64,000 nucleotides of DNA, taken from contig NC_135133.1 of assembly GCF_050908995.1 (NCBI RefSeq), positions 1,344,001 through 1,408,000 on the forward strand, in the 5' to 3' direction. A program made the translations under genes and the position numbers. The first letter of the stretch is position 1; each line of letters starts with the position of its first letter. The DNA is from Andrena cerasifolii. Taxonomy: Eukaryota > Arthropoda > Insecta > Hymenoptera > Andrenidae. This document shows positions 45,764 through 57,133 of this stretch, in pieces. The notes beneath the pieces were generated by a model that saw nothing but the letters and a program-made list of their open reading frames with translations, ran no database searches and was not told the DNA's origin.

Positions 45764-47515
45764 GGGTTAAAGATGCGGCGATGAAATTTTTGGGCCATAT
45801 GTAGAAAAGAATGAGGAATCTAATTATGCGTTTTATGCAGAAAGCGCCTGAGTGTACCGAGGCCGTTCTTGCATCCAACAGTACAATTAGTGCAAACTAT
45901 GTTTCAAAAGTTTCTCACCTCCACAACAGCTGATTTCCATCATATATAGGAACTGGCGTAGGAGCCATTCTGACATGAACATATAAAGTTACCAGAAAAT
46001 TAGATACCTCTAAAGCCTTGACTAAAAAAACGATATCTCTAGGCAGAAGATATCGTCTGGCGAAGGTCATTAAGCATTATTCTTGGCTATTTCCCTTTCC
46101 ACCCCCTTTCACCTTTAATCTACCCGTTTCATTTGAAGCAGAAAGCATAAAGGCGCAAGTAGACGTTCTTCGTCACTCAGGCACAGAAATAAAAAGCAAA
46201 ATGGCGAAAAAGTCGAATGACCTTGAAAAGCCAATATTTACCGGCCAGCGCATAGCGAAGATCAAAGTTGCTCAATGTCCCTTCGGCGCGTAAATATTTC
46301 AACGAGTTCGTGTGTAAGTTCATTGCCAAATAGTGAGTGGTATTTGCCGGAAGGATCGATGGAGGGTGAATGAACGCGGCCATGAAAGTTTCTGTCGCGT
46401 CGAGGACGTTTTTCTGATCGTGATAATCGAAAAATGTGCTTTCGTGATGGTATCTTCGCAAATTTCATGTAACCTACTCCACTGAACTGCTGGCGGCTAC
46501 TCGATATCTGGGAATCTGAATAGATGGGGACTCTGATAAGTGAACTAATGGTAGGATCACTCGTCAGACATTCGCTGGACTTCATTCGGATGAAAGGTTG
46601 TCATTTTCAGTGGTCGATGGAAAGATAAGCACGTAGAGATAGCTTGGAAACGAGGTCGAATAGGTCGTACGTTTATAGGAATTCTTCTTTTGCCTCTATC
46701 TCTATTTCGTTCGTCTCTATTCAGGAATCTGTGCGGTTTGTTCGTTCTGTGATACGAATCCTTGAATCATTGCAACAAAAGCAGTGGTTTCTGCTCCATT
46801 AATGCATCTGTTTCTAACTTCAGATCGACCTATGAAAATTGTAATTGAAGGAATAAAGATTCAATTATGTACCGAGTCTTCTAGGCCAGGTGTTGAATTC
46901 ATGATTTTGTTTTTCGCATGATTACTTTTATCAGTTGAATTAGTCAGTAATTCACCTTGTTTTTAGTTGATTCCTCCTCTTCTCGTTCTGAACTCAATTT
47001 AGTGTTTGAAAACTCGGAACGTTCAAGATTATTATTTAAATCGTCAAATAGATTCTCTTCTTTACGTCATCGCGATGAAAGAGGTTTTCTGAATGAACCA
47101 GGAATGAAAAATTCTTTTGCAATACCCAGCAAGTCCATCCTCATTGACATTGAATGTTCTTCAAAAGCATCTATGTGTGTACTAACCTCCGTTAAATTCA
47201 ATATTAACGATATCCCAAGGGTCTCAAAGAGTCTTTTTTCCAAACTTTTTAAAGTTTCCCAAAACCCTCGCTCTGCGAATAGAACCACTATCAGATTCAA
47301 CGAAAACCGCCACAGCCTTCAAACTATGCTTGAAGAAAGGCCACGATAGAGCCGACATCCATTCACGTCCCTCTACCATAACAAGAACCTCGTCCCCTTT
47401 AACCTCATTCATTTCCCTTCAACTGCACTTTACTATTTCACTTTGCACCACTAAAACGTTTAATCACCTCCCACTCCATCAAAATCTTCCACTAAAAAAC
47501 CTACCCTACCCCTAG
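45764..47515. other. Unique sequence upstream of the receptor exon
   Basis: No transposon ends recognised. Open frames (46957-47349 plus, 46262-46585 minus and others) overlap in several phases and are not recognised. A polypyrimidine stretch ending CCTACCCCTAG at 47515 is a plausible splice acceptor for the receptor exon. Confidence 0.45.
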
Positions 47516-47745
47516 TTAAACAAACGAATGATAATCATGGTTCCTCAGCAGTGCGCGTAAAAGACTGTCGGTAAGCGAATCGTTCAACCACCTTGAAGAC
47601 CCAAAATAGGGAACGCGGAGTATCGTGCGTGACCCAAGGAACGAATCGGAAGTTGTAACGTCAACGTTCGTCGTCACAGATGAGGAAGGCTGGGCTTGGT
47701 TGCTGTTAGAGCAAGCTACCCGGGGATCAGCCGTTTCCTTGAGAG

Positions 47746-48157
47746 ATGATCGGCTCGTCGATGCAGAGGATCGATCGCACGGATCCTTACGAGGCCGTCG
47801 TCGACACCTGTTACGAGGACCTTTTGTTGCTCGCCGTGGCGAGCGGCACGAATGGCTCTGGCTGCGACATAGCGCGGTTCACGGTGTCTGGGATACTGAA
47901 CGACAGCGATTACGAGGATAAATCGGTGAATGGAACGCAGTTGGGCATCGAGAGCAACGGCTTGAACAACTGGTGGGCGATGCTGGCCCTCGTCCTCGTG
48001 CTGGGCACCGCTGCTGGCAACATCTTGGTGTGCCTTGCCATCACCAAGGAGAGACGGCTCCAGAACGTCACCAATTATTTTCTGATGAGCCTGGCGATCA
48101 CGGACCTGATGGTTGCAGTCCTGGTGATGCCACTAGGCATCCTCACACTCGTACGAG
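47746..48157 (+). CDS. Dop2R: D2-like dopamine receptor, first coding exon (partial gene)
   Basis: G-protein-coupled receptor for dopamine; insect D2-like receptors act at the plasma membrane, usually through Gi/o to lower cAMP. The exon encodes 137 residues plus one base. The extracellular N-tail has glycosylation sequons at N36 (NGS), N52 (NDS) and N62 (NGT). TM1 is about residues 76-98 with the GN motif (N92, position 1.50). The first intracellular loop, TKERRLQNVTN, precedes TM2 (about 107-135) with LAITD, whose D120 is the conserved 2.50 Asp. This run is typical of insect Dop2R (bee DOP3 type) and unlike D1-like or octopamine receptors. ATG 47746 is the first Met after an in-frame TGA at 47740. 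The exon ends at G48157 before GTAAGG, phase 1. A likely acceptor lies at 47515, making 47516-47745 5' UTR. Later exons with TM3-TM7 were not found downstream in this window, implying a long intron. Confidence 0.85.
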
Positions 48158-48847
48158 GTAAGGTAGTAGTTCTTCTGGCGGGTCGTTCCACCTGTTCCGG
48201 GGTTGGTGTTCGATGACGAGCCATTGATCGGTCGATTTTTAGACCTTTAGGCAGATTTTTTTTAGGAAATGTTTGATCTTTTGGGGGACAAGTATTCGAT
48301 CACTATAGCTTTTGTTATGTGCATGCTGCTCGATTCTCAAGCATTCAGAAGGATTTATTTTAGGAAATATTAAATTTTTTCAAGGTAAATGTTCGATAAT
48401 GTGGCCTTTTTTGTATTTATACTGTTTAATCTGAAGATTTCAGATGATTTTTTCTGAAGAGTAGGTTTCTGGGAAAAATGTTCTGTGGTAAGGATTTGCT
48501 ATGTCAATTGTGATCTATTCGGGGTGATTCGCAAGCTTTCAGATGGATCTACTTCATATATTTATGAAGAAAATTCAATTTATTATATATGGTTACTTTC
48601 ACAGGATTTTTTTTATGAAAAGCTTGATCTTTCCTGGGGCAAGTCTTCAACTGGCGAGGGTTTGTTCGATTATTTCTTTTTAATCGGAAAATTTCAGGCG
48701 ACTTTTCCTCTAACAATAAGGAAAAATCGATTTCTTTTAATTCTTTGATTCTAGTAAATCCTAAAGCTTTCGGAAAGAAATTTGTTCTGTAGAAAGCAGA
48801 ATTTCTTCTGAAGCAAATTTTCAACGGCGAGCGTTTATTAGTTATAT
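48158..48847 (+). other. Start of the intron after the receptor exon
   Basis: Begins with the donor GTAAGG. AT-rich, with several diverged repeats of a GGAAAT/TTTGATCTTT-like motif (48245-48300, 48350-48400, 48600-48660). No further receptor exon is recognisable. Confidence 0.5.
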
Positions 48848-50306
48848 CAGGGTGCCGCAGAATTGAAGGACAATCCAGAACATGCAATATTCTCATGCAA
48901 TTACACATCGAAAAGTCCTTTACCGTTTTGGAATCCGAGGCTTCGTTCTCGAGATATTAACGGTTGAATATTAGCGGTGCAAATTTCCGGGCCGCGCGGT
49001 TTGACGCCGAAACAGTTGACGGGGAGCAGTGACCCCTAGTGCGCACGCGCAGGAGGCGCGCGTAGGTATAGGCTCACGCAACAGTCCAACCGACAGCGCT
49101 GGCTCAAACTGTGACAATTGGTTAGCCTTCACTCTGTGGACAGGGATGGAAACACACTCCAAGCTAATAAAAACGTAAATAAAAAGTTACCGAATTAGAA
49201 ACTTTTCTAAGTATTCTTGTAGGAATGCTATCTGTGATATTTTTCACACAGAATTTCATAAAAATTTCATTGGAATCGCTGAATTTGAATGCAGTAGTAG
49301 ACTTGAAAGGCACCTGAGCGCTTAACCGTGTACAGAGGGCATATGCACCCCGATGTTCCCCGTACAAAAATCAATTTTTATAAGCAGCTGCGCTAGTATT
49401 TTTCTACAGTGTGTTTCGTATTTACATTCCTGTGGCATAAAATATATGGTTTTTAATCATTTTTTGTTCAGCGTAATGTCATCATCTCTAAAATGGTTTG
49501 ATGCAGTTTCAATCCGGTCTTTGCTTACGTTTCAAAGAAGTAAGATAGGTTTTTTATTGAATTCGTGGTAAGTATTTGGTAAATTGTAGTGTTTCTTTAT
49601 TGTAAAGATGATGCTAATTAGTACAATGAAATATATGTCCAGAGCGTGTTTATTTATTTTCTTTCCACCGGACCCAGCACTAGCAAGATAAGTAAGAGAT
49701 CTCAACGCAGATGCTACCCCCGGTCTAGTGACATCAAGACAAGCTTGAGCTGCTACATTTTTGAAGAAATTATGCACACAGATTCTGACGATGCATCTTA
49801 ACTTTACTTTTCATTATTTATATACAACTTTTAAATTTGTGTATTTTAAATTAAATGTTATAATTCTTTCTACACTTACCTTCTTAAAAATTAATAAAAT
49901 TTCACAAATACTTACGCAGCCAAAGTTTTTTCTGTACATTTGGCACTGAAATTGCGTGGGGTGTAATTACATTCCTCTAAATGGTTAACGTTAAACTATT
50001 AGTACGCAGAGTGAAGGTTAGTGGCGCTAAGACCCATTTTCACAGTTCGAATCAGCGTAGTCTGCTCTACTGTTTTGTGCGCCTGTATCTACGCGCGCCT
50101 CCTGCGCGTGCGCGCGAGCGTACACTACCGCGCGCTCAATTGACACGGCTTTAAACCGCGCGGCCCAGAAGTTGCACCACTAATATTCAACTGTTAATAT
50201 CTCGAGAATGAAGCCTCGGATCCCAAAATGCTAAGGGACTTTTCGATGTGTTCTTGTATCAGGATGTTGCATGTTCCGGATTGTCCCTCAATTCTGGGAC
50301 ATCCTG
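48848..50306. mobile_element. CAGGGTG-ended element with about 260-bp imperfect inverted repeats
   Basis: Left end CAGGGTGCCGCAGAATTGA, right end TCAATTCTGGGACATCCTG. The arms share GGACAATCC, CATCGAAAAGTCC, TATTAACGGTTGAATATTAG and a GC-rich block GGGCCGCGCGG, and then GCGCGC-rich sequence (49040-49075 and 50090-50140). The target duplication is not clear. The centre (about 49170-50030) is AT-rich and non-coding. It lies in the receptor intron. Confidence 0.6.
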
Positions 50307-50989
50307 AGAACGATGAAAAATATTATGTTTTTGCAAATAATGTCCCGTGGAGTAAATCACCGAAAAATCCGCAAATATGCTCTTCATCATCTCTTACAAG
50401 TCTTCACTTCTTTAACCCCATTATTACACACCCCAGGGACCTAGAGTACCTATTAAACGGTCAAAAAGTTTACCAAACGCGTCCCAGAATTCGCTAACAA
50501 GAAAATAGAATTTAAATTTCATAAAACTTCTTAACAAACTATAGGAGTATTTAAAACTTAATATAAATACGTGTTTCATTTTTTACCCATACGTAGGTCA
50601 AGATCAGTGACTATAAATATTGTCATTATTTAGATCACCTTTATTATAACGCACTCATTAAAACACTTTAGCAGCAACTCTCGCGCGAACATAAGATAAA
50701 GGTGCCCATTAAGATGTTCAAGGATCCATTAAACGGCGCAATAGAGCTCTTCCCGAACACAGAGTGATACTTAATGTATTAAGCTGTTAAATAGGTACGA
50801 CAAGTCTCGAAGGGAAGGATTATAACTGTAATCCGCTTTCAAGGCGGCCCTTTAATCAGCGATCGAGGTTCTTACATTGGGATTAAAGCGCAAGTGAAAC
50901 CTCTTCGACTGCATTAACAGCTCACGTCGACAACTTTGGTCAATAATTGAGCAATTTTTAGTTTACACGTGTAATACGAGAATATTTCC
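50307..50989. other. No recognised feature
   Basis: AT-rich intron-like sequence without supported frames or repeat boundaries. Confidence 0.4.
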
Positions 50990-51708
50990 TTAAGGGGCTA
51001 TTCCACTGTGAACGGTCGAAAAGTCAAGCTATATTTAAAGATTTTTTTCTCAGTAAATACAACATATAATGAAATAAATCTTTTTGATATTTATTAAGCT
51101 AGTCTTACATTATACCAAAAAAATTAAAAAGAATATTTTTAATTTGTTTTACTTGTTTTTTACAAAGCGTCAATATAGCACCTAAACAAAAACGGTATGT
51201 TCGTGGTGCAGGTGATTTCCCGGCTTAGGCTTATCTAACACAAAAAATTCGAAAAGATTCTTAATCTGTATGAGTGTCGCTATCGCCCGTAGCTCAATTA
51301 AAAATTTTTGTTGAGAAATAACAAAATGGCGCCGGGTTGAAAGCAAAGTTCTGGATTATAAGAAAAACTCTGGGTTATTTTTCGACAGAAATTGTTAATT
51401 GAGCTACGGGCGATAGCGACACTCATGCAGATTAAGAAACTTTTCGAATTTTTTGTTTCAGATAAGCCTGAGCCGGGAAATCACTTGCACCACGAACATA
51501 CCGTTTTTGTTGAGGTACCATATTGAAGCTTTGTAAAAAAACAAGTAAAACAAATGAAAAATATTTTTTAAAATTTTTTTTGGTATAATATAAGAGCAGC
51601 TTAATAAAAACCAAAAAGATTTATTTCATTATATATTGTATTTATTGAGAAAGAAATTTTTAAAAATAGCTTGATTTTGCGACCGTTCACAATGGAATAC
51701 CGCCTTAA
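50990..51708. mobile_element. TTAA palindromic element, GGGGCTATTCCACTGTGAACG
   Basis: TTAA 50990-50993, GGGGCTATTCCACTGTGAAC; right end GTTCACAATGGAATACCGCC, TTAA 51705-51708. The arms mirror each other up to a centre near 51350 (GAGCTACGGGCGATAGCGAC in the right arm, inverse in the left). No protein. Confidence 0.75.
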
Positions 51709-52644
51709 CATCTCCTAATACGTGATTCTTATGAATATTTGTATTCTGAAAACTTCGATCGTTTATATCAAAGTCAAGTCAATATCCCAAGTTACAAAAT
51801 GAATCTCAAAAATTAAATTGTTAAGATTTCCATTCACGACTTGTATCTTTCAATAATGAACAGTATTCTTTCCAATACTTTTGCACACTCGAACGTAACC
51901 TTATCTCTGCCACTAAACGCGAAGCTGGAGGGAAGCTGAATGAAGATTCAGTGGTACAGAAGACACTTTCATCGATGCTTCGAGTTCTACCAGTCGATAC
52001 TAATTTCCATTAGACTATTTTCTAAACGAAGATCGATGCTGTCTCTTCTGTCTAAGATCCAACCTATTACTTCGACTGAAATGTTCTACTTCATTCTCGA
52101 ATTTCGAAGGGTAAGTTATAAACAACAAAAATCAAGCCAAAGTTCGAGGTCCATTATTTAGAAGAAATGGATAGAAATTTTATCTGAACAGTGGGTGGAA
52201 TATATCGAACATTCGAATTGCCATTAAATTTCAAGTTTCCCACAAGAATCTCAATTATTAACGTTAATTAACGGCGAAGCATGGAGGACAATCCGCGAGG
52301 AATGAGGGTGACGGTGCTAAACAAGCTGACTGTTTTCGCTCGAAACAATTTAGGTGTTGTTCGGCGGAGCTGCTCACCGCATAAAATTAATTATGCAGAG
52401 ACAAGCTGGCGAGTTTGATGTCGGATGTCATGTTTAACGTGATTTCGTGCGGCGTTACCCTTGTCCACTATCACATTCCCAGCACTCGTGCAATTCAATT
52501 CCACGTTCGATTGAAAAGGTACATCGTGATATCGTAGTGAAGCATTATAGTGGTGGTCAAAGGAAAGTTTGAAACTCATATTTTTGCATATCTGCATAAC
52601 TAACTTAATACTACCTAGGCTTTAAGTAGGTAGGTACCTACCGA
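51709..52644. other. No recognised feature
   Basis: Unique sequence, probably intronic. Frames at 51940-52161 and 52391-52597 are not recognised. Confidence 0.4.
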
Positions 52645-52646
52645 TA

Positions 52647-53733
52647 CAGCACACTCTCGTTGCAGCAAAGTTACAGAACGGTTGCAGTGCAAGATTGCAA
52701 TGTTGCACGCAACGTTGCCGCAAGGGTGCAGTAATAATTCTATGTCTGCCTCCTGCAACGTTTCGGGCATTAGGGCCAAATATATAAATAACGGTATATA
52801 TGTGTGCAGAATCATAGAAGTATAAAGGTCGTGTTTCTCTTTCTCAAAGAAAATTCTTTTCCCCCAAGGGGATTCGAACCGGCGACCCATAGCGTCGTAG
52901 GTGAACACTTTAACGCCGCAGCTACAGCCACTGATTGATAAGAATGCTAACGTATTCGAACTTATACTCCCACCATGCAAAACTTTAAACTAAATTATTA
53001 AAAAACGAAGACTCATTTTGACAAACTCCATTAGGGTTTTGTAACACTAGTAGGTATGTACTACAACTTTCACCATGTGTCGTTCTACACATTAAAATAT
53101 ACAGGGTGACTCACCTAACATTTAAACTTAAAATATCTCCGTTGTTTGCAATGATACGAGAAAATGTCTCAGGAAAAAAGTGATTGCTAGACAAAAAGGA
53201 CAATATATTATACATGGCTGAATTTGTATTTTTATTGGCTATAACGTTACAGTAATGAAAATACGTCATTCCATTAAAAAAAAACATCGATGATCTTGAA
53301 ATTTCGGGAAATATAACTTTAAGACAAAAATCGTCTCTGTCAGAATAATTGTCTCTCTGAAGCAAACATTGTTATCCTTAGACATTTTCTCGTATGATTA
53401 TAAAGAACGGAAATATTTTAAGGTCAAATGGTAGTTGCAGCAACATTGCGGCAACATTGCAGGAACGTTGCCGCAATACTGGCGCAACGTTGCTGTAACA
53501 TTGTGGAAACATTACGAAACGTTGCCGCAACGTTGCAGAAATATTGTAGGAACGTTGCCGTGCAATATTGCACCGCAACATTGATGCAACTATGCAGCAA
53601 TAATTCTATGTCCGCCCCGTGCAATGTTGCACGGCAACGTCGCAGCAACGTTACATCCACATTGCGCTGCAACCATGCAACAATGCAAGGTTACTGCAAC
53701 CATCCTGCAACGTTGCCGCCACGAAGTGTGCTG
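52647..53733. mobile_element. CAGCACAC-ended DNA transposon, copy 3
   Basis: CAGCACACT to AGTGTGCTG with TA on both sides (52645-52646 and 53734-53735). GCAAC/GTTGC arrays at 52660-52770 and 53430-53725. Closely related to copy 1 and in the same orientation, with small indels (for example extra sequence near 53375-53430 and 53625-53655). Frames over the arrays are repeats read in different phases, not genes. Confidence 0.8.
52860..52935 (-). repeat. tRNA-like module with pol III A and B boxes
   Basis: Minus-strand B box GGTTCGAATCCCC (plus 52868-52880) and A-box-like TAGCTGCGGCGT (plus 52913-52924). Internal to CAGCACAC copy 3. Confidence 0.55.
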
Positions 53734-53735
53734 TA

Positions 53736-55249
53736 TGGATATTATGTTGGTGTTACAGGCCTATTTTGGCAAACCTCCAAACTATGGGATATAAAATTTA
53801 AAATATATTACATACTTCCTAATACCTACAACTATTTCCCTTTTGTTATCGTTCGCAGTTTAAACTTTCTTTTGACCGATACTGTATAACTTTTCAATGA
53901 TATTTCGTTCGGCCTTTTGCCCCCTCTCATCTCTGTGCAGTTTAAACTTGGAAGGGAAAATAATGTACATTCGAATGTGATGTGTTATTTCTGATTGGTT
54001 ATTGGACGTGAAGCGAAGGATAACGGTTTGAGAATAATTGAACAAGTTTTGATGTGTCCAGTGTGCCCCTATTATTTCTCGTAGCTATTATGTAGAGAAA
54101 TCAATTGTGTGTCTCTGTGAAGTGTACTGGGGTATGGTATTTAATGTTTCAATGGGATTGGTGGAGGTTGCTGAATTATGTGCGAGATTAGAAAGCTCGA
54201 TTGTTCTTGGGGACGAGAAAATATGAATCGATGACTATTTGTTTTAATAACAGGTGGGAATAAAAAACTAGGGTCAGGCACTTTTCTCCTCAGAGACTTC
54301 TATTATGGTTGGATATACATACATTATACAGTATGAAAGGAACGATTTTTGAAAATGTAATATAGTCTTCGAGTAACAAGAATTCTACTTGCGAGATCAT
54401 TTCACAGTGTATTTATTTGAATACCAGAAAACGAACGAAATAATTCAGAGACAAATTACTCACTTGGTTATGTAAAGTATTGCATAAGTAGGTATCTACT
54501 TAGGAAATAATACTTGATGAAGGAAGACAATTTATTGTTTCAATGATTGTATTTTAGCGGTCAGATCTAATTAATTAACTTACGAAATGTACGTGTGTTT
54601 GTAGAACTCTCCATCGATATGTTAAAATCACGTATACACGTGTACACAATTGAGTAACAAATTAGCTTGATATAACTATGACAGTAGGTTTTCAAATAAT
54701 CAGCGCATTGCTTGTTGAAAAGATTCAATGTTACTCAAAAAACTTTCTTCATATATTTACAACAGTAATGCTAAACTATATCTCGAAAATCTTATGGTAG
54801 GTCTGAAAATTCTTTAGACCCCCTATTTATACCTTAAAGCTTAAACGAATACATCTACCTTTCAAAATGTCTCGAGAAAAAAAAATCCAAAGTTGATATC
54901 AAAATTCTTTGAGGCCCTCCATTTCCATTGCATTGAATACATCCACTTACGAACACCATTAAAAAATCTCAAAGGGGACTTTGAATTTCTCGTGGCCCAC
55001 TCGCTCTACTGCAAAGGAATGCATCTACATTCTAAAGCGTATCCAAAATCCCAAGGGCATCTTAAAATTCTTGAGGCACCTCGTGTCTACAATACTAACT
55101 TGGCAGTGTGATTACAAAAATTCCGATGAAAAATGACATGGGAATTCACTATGGGTCTTAAGTAGACTCTGGACTACGTATATGTAAGAAAATCAAAGAC
55201 TTTATTTAGAAAAATATTTAACAATGAAGGAAAAAAGATTTTCCGAGGG
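53736..55249. other. AT-rich unique sequence, no gene seen
   Basis: No supported coding frames and no transposon ends. Confidence 0.45.
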
Positions 55250-55251
55250 TA

Positions 55252-56140
55252 AGGTAAGTTTGGGTAATAAGGCCCACCTGTAATTTATCCTTGGTAGGTC
55301 AATCCACAATCTTGTTAATGTCATCTATTGCTTTTACTGCATACGAAATGTCACTCGAAGAACCCCCACGCGATTAATATAACATTTGCCGGCTGTAAAT
55401 TCAACAAATGTTTCCTCCGCAACTGGCGTTGCTGCAGTTATAAGCATTTCTTGGCTTTGTATTAGGAGTACGCATTATCCAATTACTGTGCAACTATAGG
55501 TATGTATAAGTATATATGTTGGCAATATATTTCCAAAAAATTGATGATTTTGTAAAGTGCACGTTTAACATATAACCTCGGCAATGAGGAAGTGACAAAG
55601 CAGATAATAAGGCCCACCAAAATATTAAGTGGGCAGAGACCTCTTCCAAAGCAGGACCGATATTGAGAAGAGCTCCAAAACACGTACCACTTCAACCGGA
55701 AGAAAAAAGACAAGAGTGTGTGAACAAGAGCCCATGCCATACACCTCCAGAGAAAACGTGGACGGTTACTCTGCAGACAGTTGGTTTTGCAAATTATGCA
55801 GAACTGCATTCAAGACAGATATGCGACAGTGTGTCATGTGTCTCACCTGGATACACGAGGAATGCGTTGGGCTCACACCAGAGGTCGAAGATGTCTTTGT
55901 TTGCCCGAATTGTACATATTAAATAGGCGGGCCTGGACTACGGGAAATAAGGCCCGTTTACAAAGTTTTTAAAACCCTATTAATTTCCGTATTTGTTTTG
56001 TTCATATATTGTTATAAATATTACAGCGTATAGTTTAATGTCCATAGATTTCTATAAAAAAAAAGTTTTCAAAAATATTTAAAAGTTTTTTTAAAAAAAA
56101 TTATAGAACCTTAGGTGGGCCTTATTACCCGAATTTACCT
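55252..56140 (+). mobile_element. Pogo-like TA element with TAATAAGGCCCACC repeats
   Basis: Ends AGGTAAGTTTGGGTAATAAG and CTTATTACCCGAATTTACCT, flanked by TA (55250-55251 and 56141-56142). The word AATAAGGCCCACC recurs at the left end, at 55607-55619 and at the right end, and AATAAGGCCCG at 55948. Contains a zinc-finger remnant (55629-55922). 889 bp; no DDE domain. Confidence 0.75.
55629..55922 (+). pseudogene. C-terminal zinc-finger remnant of pogo-like transposase
   Basis: A 97-residue frame ending in CKLC, QCVMCLTWIHEEC and VCPNC, a PHD-like C4-H-C3 pattern. The preceding part is Ser/Thr/Lys-rich linker. The pattern, the position just before the stop and the TA-flanked setting match the remnants at 18757-19053 and 58624-58761, so I read it as the tail of a pogo-like transposase whose DDE domain was lost by internal deletion. 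The cysteines and the His are all intact, which is notable in a decayed element. Confidence 0.55.
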
Positions 56141-56142
56141 TA

Positions 56143-57012
56143 GGTATTGAAATACATATTCGCGTCGATCAAGTGGTGGAATAAAACGGAACACCCATTT
56201 AAAACCATATAGAAGTACAAAAGTTGTATTTTTATGATTTAAATTGTATTAATTTCTGTAAAAAAAAACGTATAAATATAAGTTCTAGATATAACTATTA
56301 TAAATCACATAACAAAAATATACTATACTATATAGATAACAAATATTATAAGATAACATGAAAATTATTGAAGATAGCCAAATATAAATATAAAATTGCG
56401 AAAAAAGATAAAAATTAATACATTGCAAGGAAGAATAAAAATAGGTACATATCCGTTTTACCCCACAAGACGAAATTTAATAAACATTTAATATTTACAC
56501 TTCATCGTAAGATAAAGAACCGGGTAAAACGTCAAAATACAGTGTAAGGACTATAGAATACAGTAATGTACTTATCATTATAAGTTTTCAAACTACAAGT
56601 TAAAACAAATGGTCCAAACGCCGACATAATATCGAAACTTCGACACCGGTAACATTTCCAACTCTGTGAATAAAAAAATAACTTGTGCACGGGTTTGCGG
56701 TCGATCGTGAGCTATTGTGAGGACCGTTTCGTCCCATGTCACACGACAGCAACTCATTCGCAACTATCATTTTATTTCTTTTTATTTATTTATTGCAGAA
56801 TAACAACTCTTTGACACATTATAATCACATGAAAAGCTATGAGTAAAGAACGGACAAATAAGGCAAAATTAAAATTACAATTACAATTCAAATAACAAAT
56901 ACCAAAGATAACAACAGAAGGAGATGAAATAAGAAGGATATATATTAAAATACAGTATCAATATCAATATTGCAAATTAATCATATAGTATACGCAAAAC
57001 ATATATGAATAT
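56143..57012. other. AT-rich sequence with a reverse fragment of the ACCGGGTA pogo family
   Basis: No coding support. The fragment is listed separately. Confidence 0.4.
56450..56580 (-). mobile_element. Fragment of the 18354-21097 pogo-like family
   Basis: AACCGGGTAAAACGTCAAAATAC with flanking words (ATCGTAAGATAAAGAACC, TAATATTTACACTTC, ACTATAGAATACAGTAATGTA) is the inverse of 18605-18720. The ends are missing. Confidence 0.6.
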
Positions 57013-57133
57013 TAGGGTAACTCGGGGTAATATGTCACCGCAGGTAATATGCCACCTCTCAATGATTTTTTAATTAATGCACAGATGCCGTTACCGTTTG
57101 CACTAATTCCGTTCAATTTAGTGTAACTGCTAA

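Noticed and set aside
46957..47349. 130-codon plus-strand frame upstream of the receptor
   Set aside because: Low-complexity Ser-rich text, open in the opposite strand too, with no splice or family support.
47625..47921. Alternative frame overlapping the receptor exon
   Set aside because: The receptor frame has clear TM1 and TM2 motifs and a splice donor; the other frame is a GC-rich shadow.
55483..55809. 108-codon minus-strand frame
   Set aside because: Antisense of the zinc-finger remnant in a pogo-like element; no independent support.
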